11,348 nucleotides of DNA from an uncultured Rickettsiales bacterium (lineage in GTDB: Bacteria; Pseudomonadota; Alphaproteobacteria; Rickettsiales; UBA998): the NCBI GenBank assembly GCA_937982385.1, contig CALJMC010000054.1:1-11348 (forward strand), read 5' to 3'. The notes under the pieces were generated by a model. The model did not search any database. It saw nothing but the letters and a program-made list of their open reading frames with translations, and was not told the DNA's origin. Below, one piece after another: positions 1 to 7,348 of this stretch (position 1 is its first letter; each line of letters begins with the position of its first letter). Made by a program: the position numbers and the translations under genes.

Positions 1-1199
1 GCTGGCGGTGGCTCCTGTGAGTGATAGCTGCGCATCGCGACATCTGAAAGACCTTGTGGCATTGCACTATAATTCGGGTTATATCCACGCATAGAACCGC
101 CGCTCGGGGGACGCGATTGATATTGCATAGCATTAGGCAAGGACATCACTTGTGCCGAACCTAATGCAGAGGATGATACTGTGGTAGACGCGCGATGCCC
201 CGCTTCATTGAGGGTATGTTTGAGCGCACCAATAATCAATCCCCGGATAGAGGCGGCATCTTTAAACCGCACTTCTGTTTTGGCTGGGTGTACATTCACA
301 TCGACCAGTTCTGATGGCAAATCAAGAAAAAGCACCACGACAGGATGGCGATCCCGCGCAAGGAAATCCTGATAGGCGGCACGCACCGTTCCTAGAATCA
401 AGCGATCACGTACTGGACGACCATTAACGAACAAATATTGATAGGCTGTCGTGCCACGACTATATGTCGGGAGCGCTGCATATCCCGTAAGTTTGGCGCC
501 CTCACGTTCGGCATCCACTTTCAGCGCATTTTCACCAAATTGTTTGCCCAGTAAGGTGGAGAGTCGCAGCAAACGTGCGTCTACCAACTCACCTTGTTCA
601 GACCGCAAACGCTGCTTGGCCTTGCCGTCCGTGGTGAGCGTAAAGGCGATATGTGGCCATGCCATCGCCAAACGCTGCATAATATCATTCACCGCCTGAG
701 ACTCACTGCGTTCCGTTTTCATGAACGCTAAACGTGCAGGTGTCGCATAAAACAAATCACGCACTTCAAGCAACGTGCCTTTATCGAGCGCAGCGGGTTC
801 AGGGTCATGCACATCGCCACCTTCCACACGTAATTCCCATGCATCATCTGCCCCTTTGGCACGGCTGGTAATGCTCAAACGACTGACAGAGCCAATAGAC
901 GGAAGAGCTTCCCCACGAAAACCGAGATGCTTTACACGCAGTAAATCATCATCGGGAAGTTTGGAGGTCGCATGGCGTTGAATACACAGCAGCAGCTCAT
1001 CCCGCGTCATCCCTTTACCATTATCGCGCACCGAAATCAAACGTCGTCCGCCTGCTTCAATCATCACATCAATAGTGGTTGAGCCTGCATCAATCGCGTT
1101 TTCGACCAGTTCTTTCACCACAGACGCCGGGCGCTCCACCACCTCGCCCGCCGCAATGCGGTTGACCATGGTTGGCGGGAGAACACGTATCGCAGACAT
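1..1199 (-). CDS. mutL: DNA mismatch repair protein MutL, N-terminal part (C-terminus outside window)
   Basis: MutL links MutS mismatch recognition to strand incision in methyl-independent or methyl-directed repair. About 399 codons are visible, starting at ATG 1199-1197. The N-terminal GHKL ATPase is complete: ENAIDAG (residues 33-39, with the Mg-binding Glu/Asn region), DNGKGM (59-64), GFRGEAL (93-99), then GTLLEVRDLFYATPARLAF, and DVNVHPAKTEVRF near residues 300-312 carrying the conserved Lys that contacts ATP. After about residue 330 the chain becomes Ser/Pro/Gly/Met-rich, the usual flexible linker before the C-terminal dimerisation domain, which is not in the window. Whether this MutL has the endonuclease motif therefore cannot be seen. 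The start is one base past the pgi stop (TAATATG), so translation is likely coupled to pgi; an AAGG lies about 12 bases upstream, inside pgi. Identification is very secure. Confidence 0.97.
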   Translation of the reverse strand, partial: MSAIRVLPPTMVNRIAAGEVVERPASVVKELVENAIDAGSTTIDVMIEAGGRRLISVRDNGKGMTRDELLLCIQRHATSKLPDDDLLRVKHLGFRGEALPSIGSVSRLSITSRAKGADDAWELRVEGGDVHDPEPAALDKGTLLEVRDLFYATPARLAFMKTERSESQAVNDIMQRLAMAWPHIAFTLTTDGKAKQRLRSEQGELVDARLLRLSTLLGKQFGENALKVDAEREGAKLTGYAALPTYSRGTTAYQYLFVNGRPVRDRLILGTVRAAYQDFLARDRHPVVVLFLDLPSELVDVNVHPAKTEVRFKDAASIRGLIIGALKHTLNEAGHRASTTVSSSALGSAQVMSLPNAMQYQSRPPSGGSMRGYNPNYSAMPQGLSDVAMRSYHSQEPPP

Positions 1200-1200
1200 A

Positions 1201-2493
1201 TTATTTCAAGCCTTCTAAGTAGCTTCGTGCTAGGTTTTTACCTTCTTCAACGGCAGGCTGATCATACGGATTAATGCCCATAATATCGGCCGTCAAAATC
1301 ACTTCAAGCATCCAATGCATCATCAGCGCGCCCATAGTCGCTGCCGAAGTATAATCATGCATTTTAATCGTGCGCAACGCGCGATTGTTGCGAATAAGTG
1401 TTTGCGTCGTACCTTCTTGTAATGCCTCTAACACATCACCCATCGTGCGTCCGTTCAGATACGGTACGGGTGGGTTTTTCTGCTCTTCAATTTTCAGCCC
1501 TGTGCCGCGCTGGTCGCTCGTTACCAGCGTGAACCATTTGTCATCAGGGCCCTCAAGGAAAAGCTGAAGCATGCTATGTTGATCCACCGCGCCACGCGCT
1601 GTCAGCGGGGTGATGCCTTTGCCTTGCTTGCCCAAACTCTCAGAGACGAGCTGTTTATACCAATCACCAAACTCACGCAGATGGTCGCAATAGGGCATAA
1701 AAGTTGAGATCGGACGACCATTCTCGAGATGATAGGCACTCAATGCTGCGCCCAAAGCCGCATGGCTTTCATCGACCGCTGCCGCCTCTAACGTTTGCTG
1801 GAGCGTGGTTTGCGCACCTTCACGCACTGCCGCAACATCAATGCCAATGCAGGCTGCTGGGAACATTCCCACCACAGACATCACGGAATAGCGTCCGCCA
1901 ATATTGGGGTCATGCGGGACGATAGGAATTTTATAGCTCTCGGCTAAATCATGTAGCGCAGATTGTTTCGGCTCCGTAATGGCATAGAAATGACGGTGTA
2001 TTTGATCTCTTCCAACATGTTTTTCCATATGCTGCAAGGAAATCATCGCATGCATCAACACTTCTGCCGTGCCGCCTGATTTACTAATCAGAATAAAAAT
2101 CGTCTTTTCAGGTTCGATATTACGATACACAAACTCAGCGGTCGCAGGGTCTGCATTATCCAACACGTGAAAGAATGGTTCGCGCAGAGAATTACGCGTG
2201 CGCTCGAGCGATGCCAAGGCATTCGCACCGAAGCTAGAACCGCCGGTGCCAACAAGCACCAAATGACGACAGCCCCTGTCCTTCACTTCCGCTGCTAAAC
2301 GCATCACGTGCGCCATGGACTCTTCATTGGAGGGCTCATGTAAAAACGGAAAGCGCTGTGACGCATAATCCTGCTGCAAATTAATCATCGCATCCTGCGC
2401 CTTTTGCAAAATACGGTTCCATTGTGGTTCGTTTCTTACACCGCCACCAAAGGCATCATCGATATGTTGATCATAATGCATCATCACACTCAC
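1201..2493 (-). CDS. pgi: Glucose-6-phosphate isomerase, short bacterial form
   Basis: Pgi interconverts glucose-6-phosphate and fructose-6-phosphate in the cytosol. The protein is 430 residues, like the short bacterial forms (about 450) rather than the roughly 550-residue E. coli/eukaryotic type. Two SIS sugar-phosphate domains are visible: GTGGSSFGA (82-90) and SKSGGTAE (138-145 region) bind phosphate, and NIGGRYSVMSVVG (197-209) matches the first family signature except for Pro before Asn. By family alignment the catalytic residues are Glu285 (in VSESLGKQGKG), His306 (in GAVDQHSML) and Lys419 (in NPYDQPAVEEGK, where Ala replaces the usual Gly). The frame opens with GTG at 2493-2491, directly after the M16 stop (TAAGTG), with GGA six bases upstream. 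Two ATGs at 2484 and 2481 (residues 4 and 5) are equally plausible starts. Its place between a periplasmic protease and mutL looks like operon packing rather than shared function. Confidence 0.96.
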   Translation of the reverse strand: MSVMMHYDQHIDDAFGGGVRNEPQWNRILQKAQDAMINLQQDYASQRFPFLHEPSNEESMAHVMRLAAEVKDRGCRHLVLVGTGGSSFGANALASLERTRNSLREPFFHVLDNADPATAEFVYRNIEPEKTIFILISKSGGTAEVLMHAMISLQHMEKHVGRDQIHRHFYAITEPKQSALHDLAESYKIPIVPHDPNIGGRYSVMSVVGMFPAACIGIDVAAVREGAQTTLQQTLEAAAVDESHAALGAALSAYHLENGRPISTFMPYCDHLREFGDWYKQLVSESLGKQGKGITPLTARGAVDQHSMLQLFLEGPDDKWFTLVTSDQRGTGLKIEEQKNPPVPYLNGRTMGDVLEALQEGTTQTLIRNNRALRTIKMHDYTSAATMGALMMHWMLEVILTADIMGINPYDQPAVEEGKNLARSYLEGLK

Positions 2494-3792
2494 TTAATTT
2501 CCAGTTGTTACAATCAGCAGCTTCTCAGGAGATAACAAGGTGCGCGCCAAACGATTGACATCATCAAGCGTCACCGCATTCATATAACTATTTCGTTTTT
2601 CAAGATAATCCTCACCCAAATCATCAAGTTGCATGGTCAAAAGATATTGCACCAAAGATTTGTTGCTCGCAAGATTTAATGGAAATGACCCGCTCAAATA
2701 ACGTTTAGCCGTTGCGAGCTCTTCTTCTGTGAAACCCTTCTTAGCAATCTTTTGTGTAGTTTCTTTAAGAAGTTTGACTGCTTTTTTTGCCTGATCATGG
2801 CGAGTTGCAAAACTCCCTTTGAGCATTCCACCTTTATCATAGGAGGCGAGCCCCGTCCCTACTGAATAGGCAAGCCCATGCTCACCACGAATCACAAGCG
2901 ACAATTTAGACGTCAAGCCACTCCCACCCAACATGTGGTTGAGGATATAGGCAGCATAAAAATCAGAGTTATCACGTTTAACACCTTCCCAACCAAACTG
3001 AATTTCAGTCTGCGCGTTAGGGTGGTCAAAATGAAATGTTTTTCCGTCTCCAAGCCAAGGCGCTGCCGTCAATTTTGAACGTTGTTCACCACCCTTAGAA
3101 AGTAGGCCAACATAGCGTTTTAACACAGAAGAGAGTTCCTTTTTGCTAATGTCACCCACGACAGAAACATTCAGATTTGCAAGAGTGAATGAGGCGTTGA
3201 TATAATCACGCACATCATCAATGGTGAGCAGTTTGAGGGTCTCCGCCGTTCCTCGTGCCTCGGCATGATAGGGATGCGCACCAAATGCTTTATCGGAGAA
3301 ATGGCGCGATGCCATATAGCCTGCACGCTGTTGCAATATGGTTAGTTCTGTGACCATCCGCGCCTTCACACGTTCAAATGAAGCCTCATCAATACGCGGC
3401 TTACTCAAGGCTAACGACAATAACTCAAACGCACGCTCTTTATGTTCACTTAGTGTTTCGAGTGAGATAATAACATTATCTTGCCCAACGCTAGCACCCA
3501 TCTCAATCGCGTCACGATCGAGGGCAGAGTGGAACGCTGTGCTATCCAAATCACCTGCACCTTCAGTCAATAAACGTACTGCCAAAGTCGCTAAACCACG
3601 CTTTTCTGGCACCATATGCGCCGCGCCCACCTCAGAAAAGACAAGCCTCACAGAGAGGATCGGCACCGATCTCTCTTCAATCAACCACGCATCTTTGCCT
3701 TGTACATAAGGCGATTTTTGAACATCGTTCACACCCGCATGGGCAATATGGGATGCAAAAATAATAATCAGAATGACGAGGAGAGTACGCAT
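2494..3792 (-). CDS. Periplasmic M16B peptidase-like protein, non-catalytic subunit (Arg/Tyr-pair partner)
   Basis: This is a 432-residue M16 (insulinase/processing-peptidase) family protein. It starts with a signal peptide (MRTLLVILIIIFASHIAHA, cleavage near residue 19-20), so it is exported. An N-terminal M16 domain is followed by the M16 C-terminal domain (about 185-380). The zinc motif is missing: aligned with its neighbour around the shared RG at 65-66, the His, Glu and His positions are Val72, Leu75 and Thr76. It does keep the motif RGEHGLAYS (Arg302, Tyr309), the substrate-binding Arg/Tyr pair of M16 enzymes. It therefore looks like the non-zinc half of a heterodimer, as in mitochondrial processing peptidase or paired bacterial M16B enzymes. 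ATG 3792 overlaps the upstream M16 stop by one base (TAATG), which suggests coupled, equimolar translation. The natural substrate cannot be read from the sequence; misfolded or leftover periplasmic peptides are a guess. Confidence 0.93.
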   Translation of the reverse strand: MRTLLVILIIIFASHIAHAGVNDVQKSPYVQGKDAWLIEERSVPILSVRLVFSEVGAAHMVPEKRGLATLAVRLLTEGAGDLDSTAFHSALDRDAIEMGASVGQDNVIISLETLSEHKERAFELLSLALSKPRIDEASFERVKARMVTELTILQQRAGYMASRHFSDKAFGAHPYHAEARGTAETLKLLTIDDVRDYINASFTLANLNVSVVGDISKKELSSVLKRYVGLLSKGGEQRSKLTAAPWLGDGKTFHFDHPNAQTEIQFGWEGVKRDNSDFYAAYILNHMLGGSGLTSKLSLVIRGEHGLAYSVGTGLASYDKGGMLKGSFATRHDQAKKAVKLLKETTQKIAKKGFTEEELATAKRYLSGSFPLNLASNKSLVQYLLTMQLDDLGEDYLEKRNSYMNAVTLDDVNRLARTLLSPEKLLIVTTGN

Positions 3793-5144
3793 TATTCTTT
3801 ACCTCCATCAGGGAGGAGTCGCCCGGTCACAGATTCGGCATATAAAAGCTGTTCGCGCATGGCTTCAATCACATCTTCCTCCTCCACAGCATCAATATGC
3901 GCACCCCAACCGTTAAAAAACGTTTCTCCCATATCGAGCATTACTAACTGCCCAAATAAGAATGCCATATTTTCAATGCCATCACGGGCATAAATAGTTT
4001 CCGCCTTCAGACGGTTCTTAGTGCGCAACAATGAATCATCCGAAACACCCTTGCTAATCACGCCTTTTAACAATGCCATATAGGCTGCCTCTGTCTCATC
4101 TAACGTTACCCCTTCAGCCGGCGTGATAGATGCGGAAAAGACGCCTGGGCCACGCGCGAACGCATCATAGGATGCGGAGGCTGAAGTCGCTTTTTTGGTG
4201 TTTACCACTAAATCTTGATGCATCAGGCTCGACTTGCTGCCACCCAATAATTCCGCCAGCACGACACGGGTCATAATTTTCTTAACATCGGTCATACCCC
4301 CAAAACTAGGCGCCACATACATCCGCGACCAGCTTTCTTTGGCAATATCCTCGCCCGTAAGCGTCACATATTCTGACGTCTCACGCGGCGGCTCTTCGAC
4401 CCAATTACGGTCTGGTTTTGGGGTGCCATCAGGGGCTTTCCACTCACCGAAATGCTGCATAGCGAGCGCTTTGGCTTCCGACATATTAATGTCACCCGCC
4501 ATCACGATCACCGCATTGTCTGGACGATAAAAACGATAATAAAATGCCATCACATCTTCGTATGTCAACCCGAGCATCTCATGCTTCCAACCAATCACGG
4601 GAAAGCGATATGGATGATTACGGAATAAGGTTGCACGCGTAATCTCACGCAAACGTGCTGAGGGATGATTCTCAGTACGCATACGGCGCTCTTCCACCAC
4701 CACTTCACGCTCATTAACAAAGCTGTCACGCTCTGGCTGCAAATGCTGCAAACGCTTGGACTCTAACGCCATAATCTCATTGATATGTCTTGCCGCAACC
4801 GTCACATAATAGGCGGTATAATCTTGTCCTGTGAATGCATTATACTTGCCGCCATAGCGCTGAACAGTCTCTGAATATTCACCATCCTTAAGCCCTTTGG
4901 CACCTTTAAACATCATATGTTCAAGATAATGTGCAACGCCCGACACACCGCGCGGCTCATCTGCAGCGCCGGCACGAAACCACACCATATGAGTGATGAC
5001 TGGTGCGCGTCGGTTTTCTAACACCACCAACTTAATGCCATTATCAAGGATTGTTTCTTGCACGCTTAGCGGCTCAGCAGCATGCGTAATAATCGGGGGG
5101 AATAGAAGAAAAATACAACAGAGAGTCAGGCGTATAGCTGTCAT
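3792..5144 (-). CDS. Periplasmic M16B zinc metallopeptidase, catalytic subunit
   Basis: This is a 450-residue zinc peptidase of family M16. An N-terminal signal peptide (hydrophobic residues 5-19, Ala-rich end HAAEP near 21-25) indicates export to the periplasm. The inverted zinc motif HYLEH lies at 72-76 (His72 and His76 ligands, Glu75 general base). A downstream Glu152, 76 residues after His76, is the expected third ligand, and Glu145 sits seven residues before it as in pitrilysin. KYNAFTGQDYTAYYV (100-114) is the typical following segment. In the C-terminal domain, the region where active M16 chains carry R-x6-Y reads VVNTKKATSASASYDA and lacks the Arg/Tyr pair; that pair is in the next gene, so the two products likely form one heterodimeric enzyme. 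The ATG is three bases after the TAG of the lipoprotein gene (TAGGAAATG), with an AGGA overlapping the stop. Family assignment is secure; substrate is unknown. Confidence 0.95.
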   Translation of the reverse strand: MTAIRLTLCCIFLLFPPIITHAAEPLSVQETILDNGIKLVVLENRRAPVITHMVWFRAGAADEPRGVSGVAHYLEHMMFKGAKGLKDGEYSETVQRYGGKYNAFTGQDYTAYYVTVAARHINEIMALESKRLQHLQPERDSFVNEREVVVEERRMRTENHPSARLREITRATLFRNHPYRFPVIGWKHEMLGLTYEDVMAFYYRFYRPDNAVIVMAGDINMSEAKALAMQHFGEWKAPDGTPKPDRNWVEEPPRETSEYVTLTGEDIAKESWSRMYVAPSFGGMTDVKKIMTRVVLAELLGGSKSSLMHQDLVVNTKKATSASASYDAFARGPGVFSASITPAEGVTLDETEAAYMALLKGVISKGVSDDSLLRTKNRLKAETIYARDGIENMAFLFGQLVMLDMGETFFNGWGAHIDAVEEEDVIEAMREQLLYAESVTGRLLPDGGKE

Positions 5145-5147
5145 TTC

Positions 5148-5867
5148 CTAGAACCATTTCATCATACGCTGTAGGGGCGTATCATCTGCAGGGTCATCAA
5201 GCTTCACATCACCCTCATTGGCGGCCTTACCTTCTTCCTTGTTGGAAACAAGGCGTTCAGCTTCTTGAGGCGCATCAACTACGGCCTCATCCATAACGGT
5301 GTTTTCACCTTTGAGCGCATCCCATACAGATTCACTCTCAGCAGACTGCTTGGTTTCCCATGCTTCTTGCTTGAGCTTACTGCGGATATCAGGGTCGGCA
5401 TCATTCGCACCTGTGCGGCTCAACAGCTGCTCTTCAGCAGTCGAAGGCAAATCATTTGTAGACACAGACGCCACGGGTACATCCGTTTCTTGCGTTGTGA
5501 TAATAGGTTCCGGAATGGACAATCTCAAATCATTCGCACCACTTGTGCCCAACACCTCTGATGCATCAACGGCACGCAAGGTCTCGTCGGGCGAAGGCAC
5601 TTCTGGCAAAGTTATCTCTGCTTCCAACACCTTCTTTGCTTGCATATCGGCACGTGCAGCGTCAGGCGTTTCAGCCCCGGCACCAGGCGGCAGCAAATAA
5701 AACTCTTTAGGAACAGTCAATGGAGGACGCGAAACCACCGCGAACTCATCAGGCGACGTACGGTCTAGCCCGAGCACATCACGTACGTTTGAGCCACCCT
5801 TGCCGCAGCCGCTAAGTGCAAGCAGCAAAACTGCGGAAATACTAGAATATGTGATACGATGTTTCAT
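5148..5867 (-). CDS. DUF3035-family outer-membrane lipoprotein (possible BAM-complex accessory)
   Basis: This is a 239-residue predicted lipoprotein: basic MKHR start, hydrophobic core, then lipobox LSGC with the acylated Cys at 21 and Gly next to it, so no inner-membrane retention Asp at +2. Residues 40-61 include FAVVSRPPLTVPKEFYLLPP, the conserved core of the alphaproteobacterial DUF3035 family; LLSRTGANDADPDIRSKL (148-165) resembles the second conserved patch. The rest is acidic, Ala/Glu/Asp-rich and probably disordered, ending in MMKWF. GAND occurs twice (110-113, 153-156). I recall DUF3035 members being annotated as the BamF subunit of the outer-membrane barrel assembly complex, but the sequence alone does not prove that. 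The gene follows lspA, whose product would mature it, by 32 bases, and precedes the M16 pair by three. No Shine-Dalgarno is visible before the ATG (ATATAAAGTATG), so initiation may be weak or depend on lspA translation. Confidence 0.85.
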   Translation of the reverse strand: MKHRITYSSISAVLLLALSGCGKGGSNVRDVLGLDRTSPDEFAVVSRPPLTVPKEFYLLPPGAGAETPDAARADMQAKKVLEAEITLPEVPSPDETLRAVDASEVLGTSGANDLRLSIPEPIITTQETDVPVASVSTNDLPSTAEEQLLSRTGANDADPDIRSKLKQEAWETKQSAESESVWDALKGENTVMDEAVVDAPQEAERLVSNKEEGKAANEGDVKLDDPADDTPLQRMMKWF

Positions 5868-5899
5868 ACTTTATATATGTAGTATATTCAGCGGTAAAA

Positions 5900-6403
5900 T
5901 CAAGCCCCGCGAAAGGACCGCCACAACAGAAATGCAACACCTATGAAGATGAAGCTGTCCGCCATGTTAAATGCAGGCCAATGATAGCCTGAGATATGGA
6001 AATCAAAGAAATCTGCTACCGCGCCATAATTGAATCTATCTATGGCATTCCCTACTGCACCACCAATGATTAACCCCAACCCTGCGGCAGTGAGTTTATC
6101 AACTTCTTTCCACATCCAAAACACCATCACAGTGGCGACAGCCAATGCCATGAATGCAAGTGGATAGCGCGCATCATATTCGGCGAACATACTAAAACTT
6201 ACACCCTTATTCCACGCCATCACGAGATTACAAAAAGACGTCACCTCCATCGGGACAAAATCACGAGACTCCATCAATGCAATCAAAGCGAATTTATTCC
6301 ATTGGTCGATGATGAGCGCTGCCACCGCTAGCGCCACTCCCAAAGGGCGGTGTGTGATGATATGTTTTTCTGTTGGGGTCTCTCTTAATTCCAGCTCAAC
6401 CAT
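5900..6403 (-). CDS. lspA: Lipoprotein signal peptidase (signal peptidase II)
   Basis: LspA is the inner-membrane aspartyl protease that cuts prolipoprotein signal peptides before the diacylglyceryl-modified Cys. It is 167 residues, the normal length. Hydrophobic segments lie at about 20-42, 80-97, 104-120 and 146-164, fitting the four-helix topology. Family motifs are present: GGAVGNAIDRFNYGAVADFF (114-133) with catalytic Asp131, and FNMADS (145-150) with catalytic Asp149. The 18-residue spacing equals that of E. coli Asp123/Asp141. The helix-1 motif DQWNK (33-37) corresponds to the usual DQxTK. The start overlaps the end of ribF by 19 bases in another frame, and a strong GAAGGAGG ribosome site lies 7 bases upstream. 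ribF-lspA linkage is widespread in proteobacteria, often with ileS between them; ileS is absent here. The next gene encodes a lipoprotein, a likely substrate. Confidence 0.97.
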   Translation of the reverse strand: MVELELRETPTEKHIITHRPLGVALAVAALIIDQWNKFALIALMESRDFVPMEVTSFCNLVMAWNKGVSFSMFAEYDARYPLAFMALAVATVMVFWMWKEVDKLTAAGLGLIIGGAVGNAIDRFNYGAVADFFDFHISGYHWPAFNMADSFIFIGVAFLLWRSFRGA

Positions 6404-7347
6404 TGTTCTGCCTCCTTCGCATCTGTTGCTATCTGCGCTTTCAGCGCGGCAATGCCATCAAATAGGTGTTCACCCCTAATGTGATGCAACAGCTGCACTC
6501 TTAGACGTTGCCCATAAATATCGCGATCAAACTTAAACCCATGCACCTCTAAACGGGGCGACTCACCACCAAAGGTTGGCCGCATACCAAAATTTGCGAC
6601 GCCCTCATGCCACGTTTCATCATGTTCGTATGATAAATTATCGACGACCGCAAACCGCACCGCATAGACGCCATATGCAGGCGCAAAAGCATGACGAGAC
6701 GGGAGAATGTTCGCAGTAGGAAAACCTATCGTGCGCCCACGCTGATCGCCTCTTCGTACACGCCCTACTATTTCATAAGGGCGCCCTAGCATTGCAGAAG
6801 CTGACATTATATCACCTTGTCGGAGAAACTCTCTAATACGCGAAGACGAACAAGTCATCACGCGTTCCGGCACAGCAACGCGCACCGCATTCATCGCGTG
6901 ATAAGTAAAGTTATGTTTCAACGCATGCGCACCCAGCGTATCACTATTTCCGCTACGTTTATGACCAAAATAAAAATTATCGCCGGTGGTAATATGTTTG
7001 GCGGATAAGGCCTCCACCAAGATCTTCGTAATAAAAGTATCCGCATGCAACGCGGCCAAGTCCTTATTGAACCGTAAGGCAAAATGATAGTCTATAGCAT
7101 GCTTTTCAAAACGGCGCGCCTTAACATGGAATGCCTCGAGCATGAACGGCGCTTCTTCTGTCGCAAAATAGCGCCGCGGGTGAGGCTCAAACGTCATCAC
7201 TGCAGAGGGAAGAGAAAGTGCTTTGGCTTGGCTCAACATATTATTCAGCACCGCCTGATGCCCGATATGCATGCCATCAAAATTGCCAATTGCTAGGGCA
7301 ATGCCGTCAGTCATCGGCGCAGTAACGTCGCGAATGAGGCGCATCAT
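6385..7347 (-). CDS. ribF: Bifunctional riboflavin kinase / FAD synthetase
   Basis: RibF phosphorylates riboflavin to FMN and adenylates FMN to FAD in the cytosol. With the start chosen here it is 320 residues, the usual length. The N-terminal nucleotidyltransferase domain shows GNFDGMHIGHQAV (21-33, with the HxGH motif), FEPHPRRYF (53-61) and CSSSRIREFL (166-175, the ISSTxIR-like motif). The C-terminal flavokinase domain shows GRVRRGDQRGRTIGFPTANI (195-214), GVYAV (226-230), NFGMRPTFG (252-260) and LEVHGFKFDRDIYGQRLRV (266-284), where Glu267 is the expected catalytic base. The frame stays open upstream to an ATG at 7395, but that would add 16 basic residues read out of the secF 3' end. ATG 7347 (or the adjacent ATG 7344) follows the secF stop by one base and has a GAAGGG site, so it is preferred. 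The 3' end overlaps lspA by 19 bases. Confidence 0.96.
   Translation of the reverse strand: MMRLIRDVTAPMTDGIALAIGNFDGMHIGHQAVLNNMLSQAKALSLPSAVMTFEPHPRRYFATEEAPFMLEAFHVKARRFEKHAIDYHFALRFNKDLAALHADTFITKILVEALSAKHITTGDNFYFGHKRSGNSDTLGAHALKHNFTYHAMNAVRVAVPERVMTCSSSRIREFLRQGDIMSASAMLGRPYEIVGRVRRGDQRGRTIGFPTANILPSRHAFAPAYGVYAVRFAVVDNLSYEHDETWHEGVANFGMRPTFGGESPRLEVHGFKFDRDIYGQRLRVQLLHHIRGEHLFDGIAALKAQIATDAKEAEQWLSWN
6411..6418 (-). promoter_or_regulatory. Strong ribosome binding site for lspA inside ribF
   Basis: The minus strand reads GAAGGAGG followed by 7 bases (CAGAACA) and the lspA ATG. This is the strongest Shine-Dalgarno sequence in the window and lies within the last codons of ribF. It fixes the lspA start despite the 19-base overlap and suggests lspA is translated independently of ribF termination or by re-initiation. 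Confidence 0.75.
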
Positions 7348-7348
7348 A

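Noticed and set aside
2494..3792. Second M16 gene as a decaying pseudogene because the zinc motif is missing
   Set aside because: The frame is intact, has a signal peptide, keeps the Arg/Tyr pair and is translationally linked to the catalytic partner, as expected for a functional non-zinc subunit.
3338..3993. Overlapping plus-strand open frames of 123 and 125 residues antisense to the M16 genes
   Set aside because: Composition is typical of an antisense shadow (Ser/Arg/Thr-rich, no motif), and both lie opposite well-supported genes on the minus strand.
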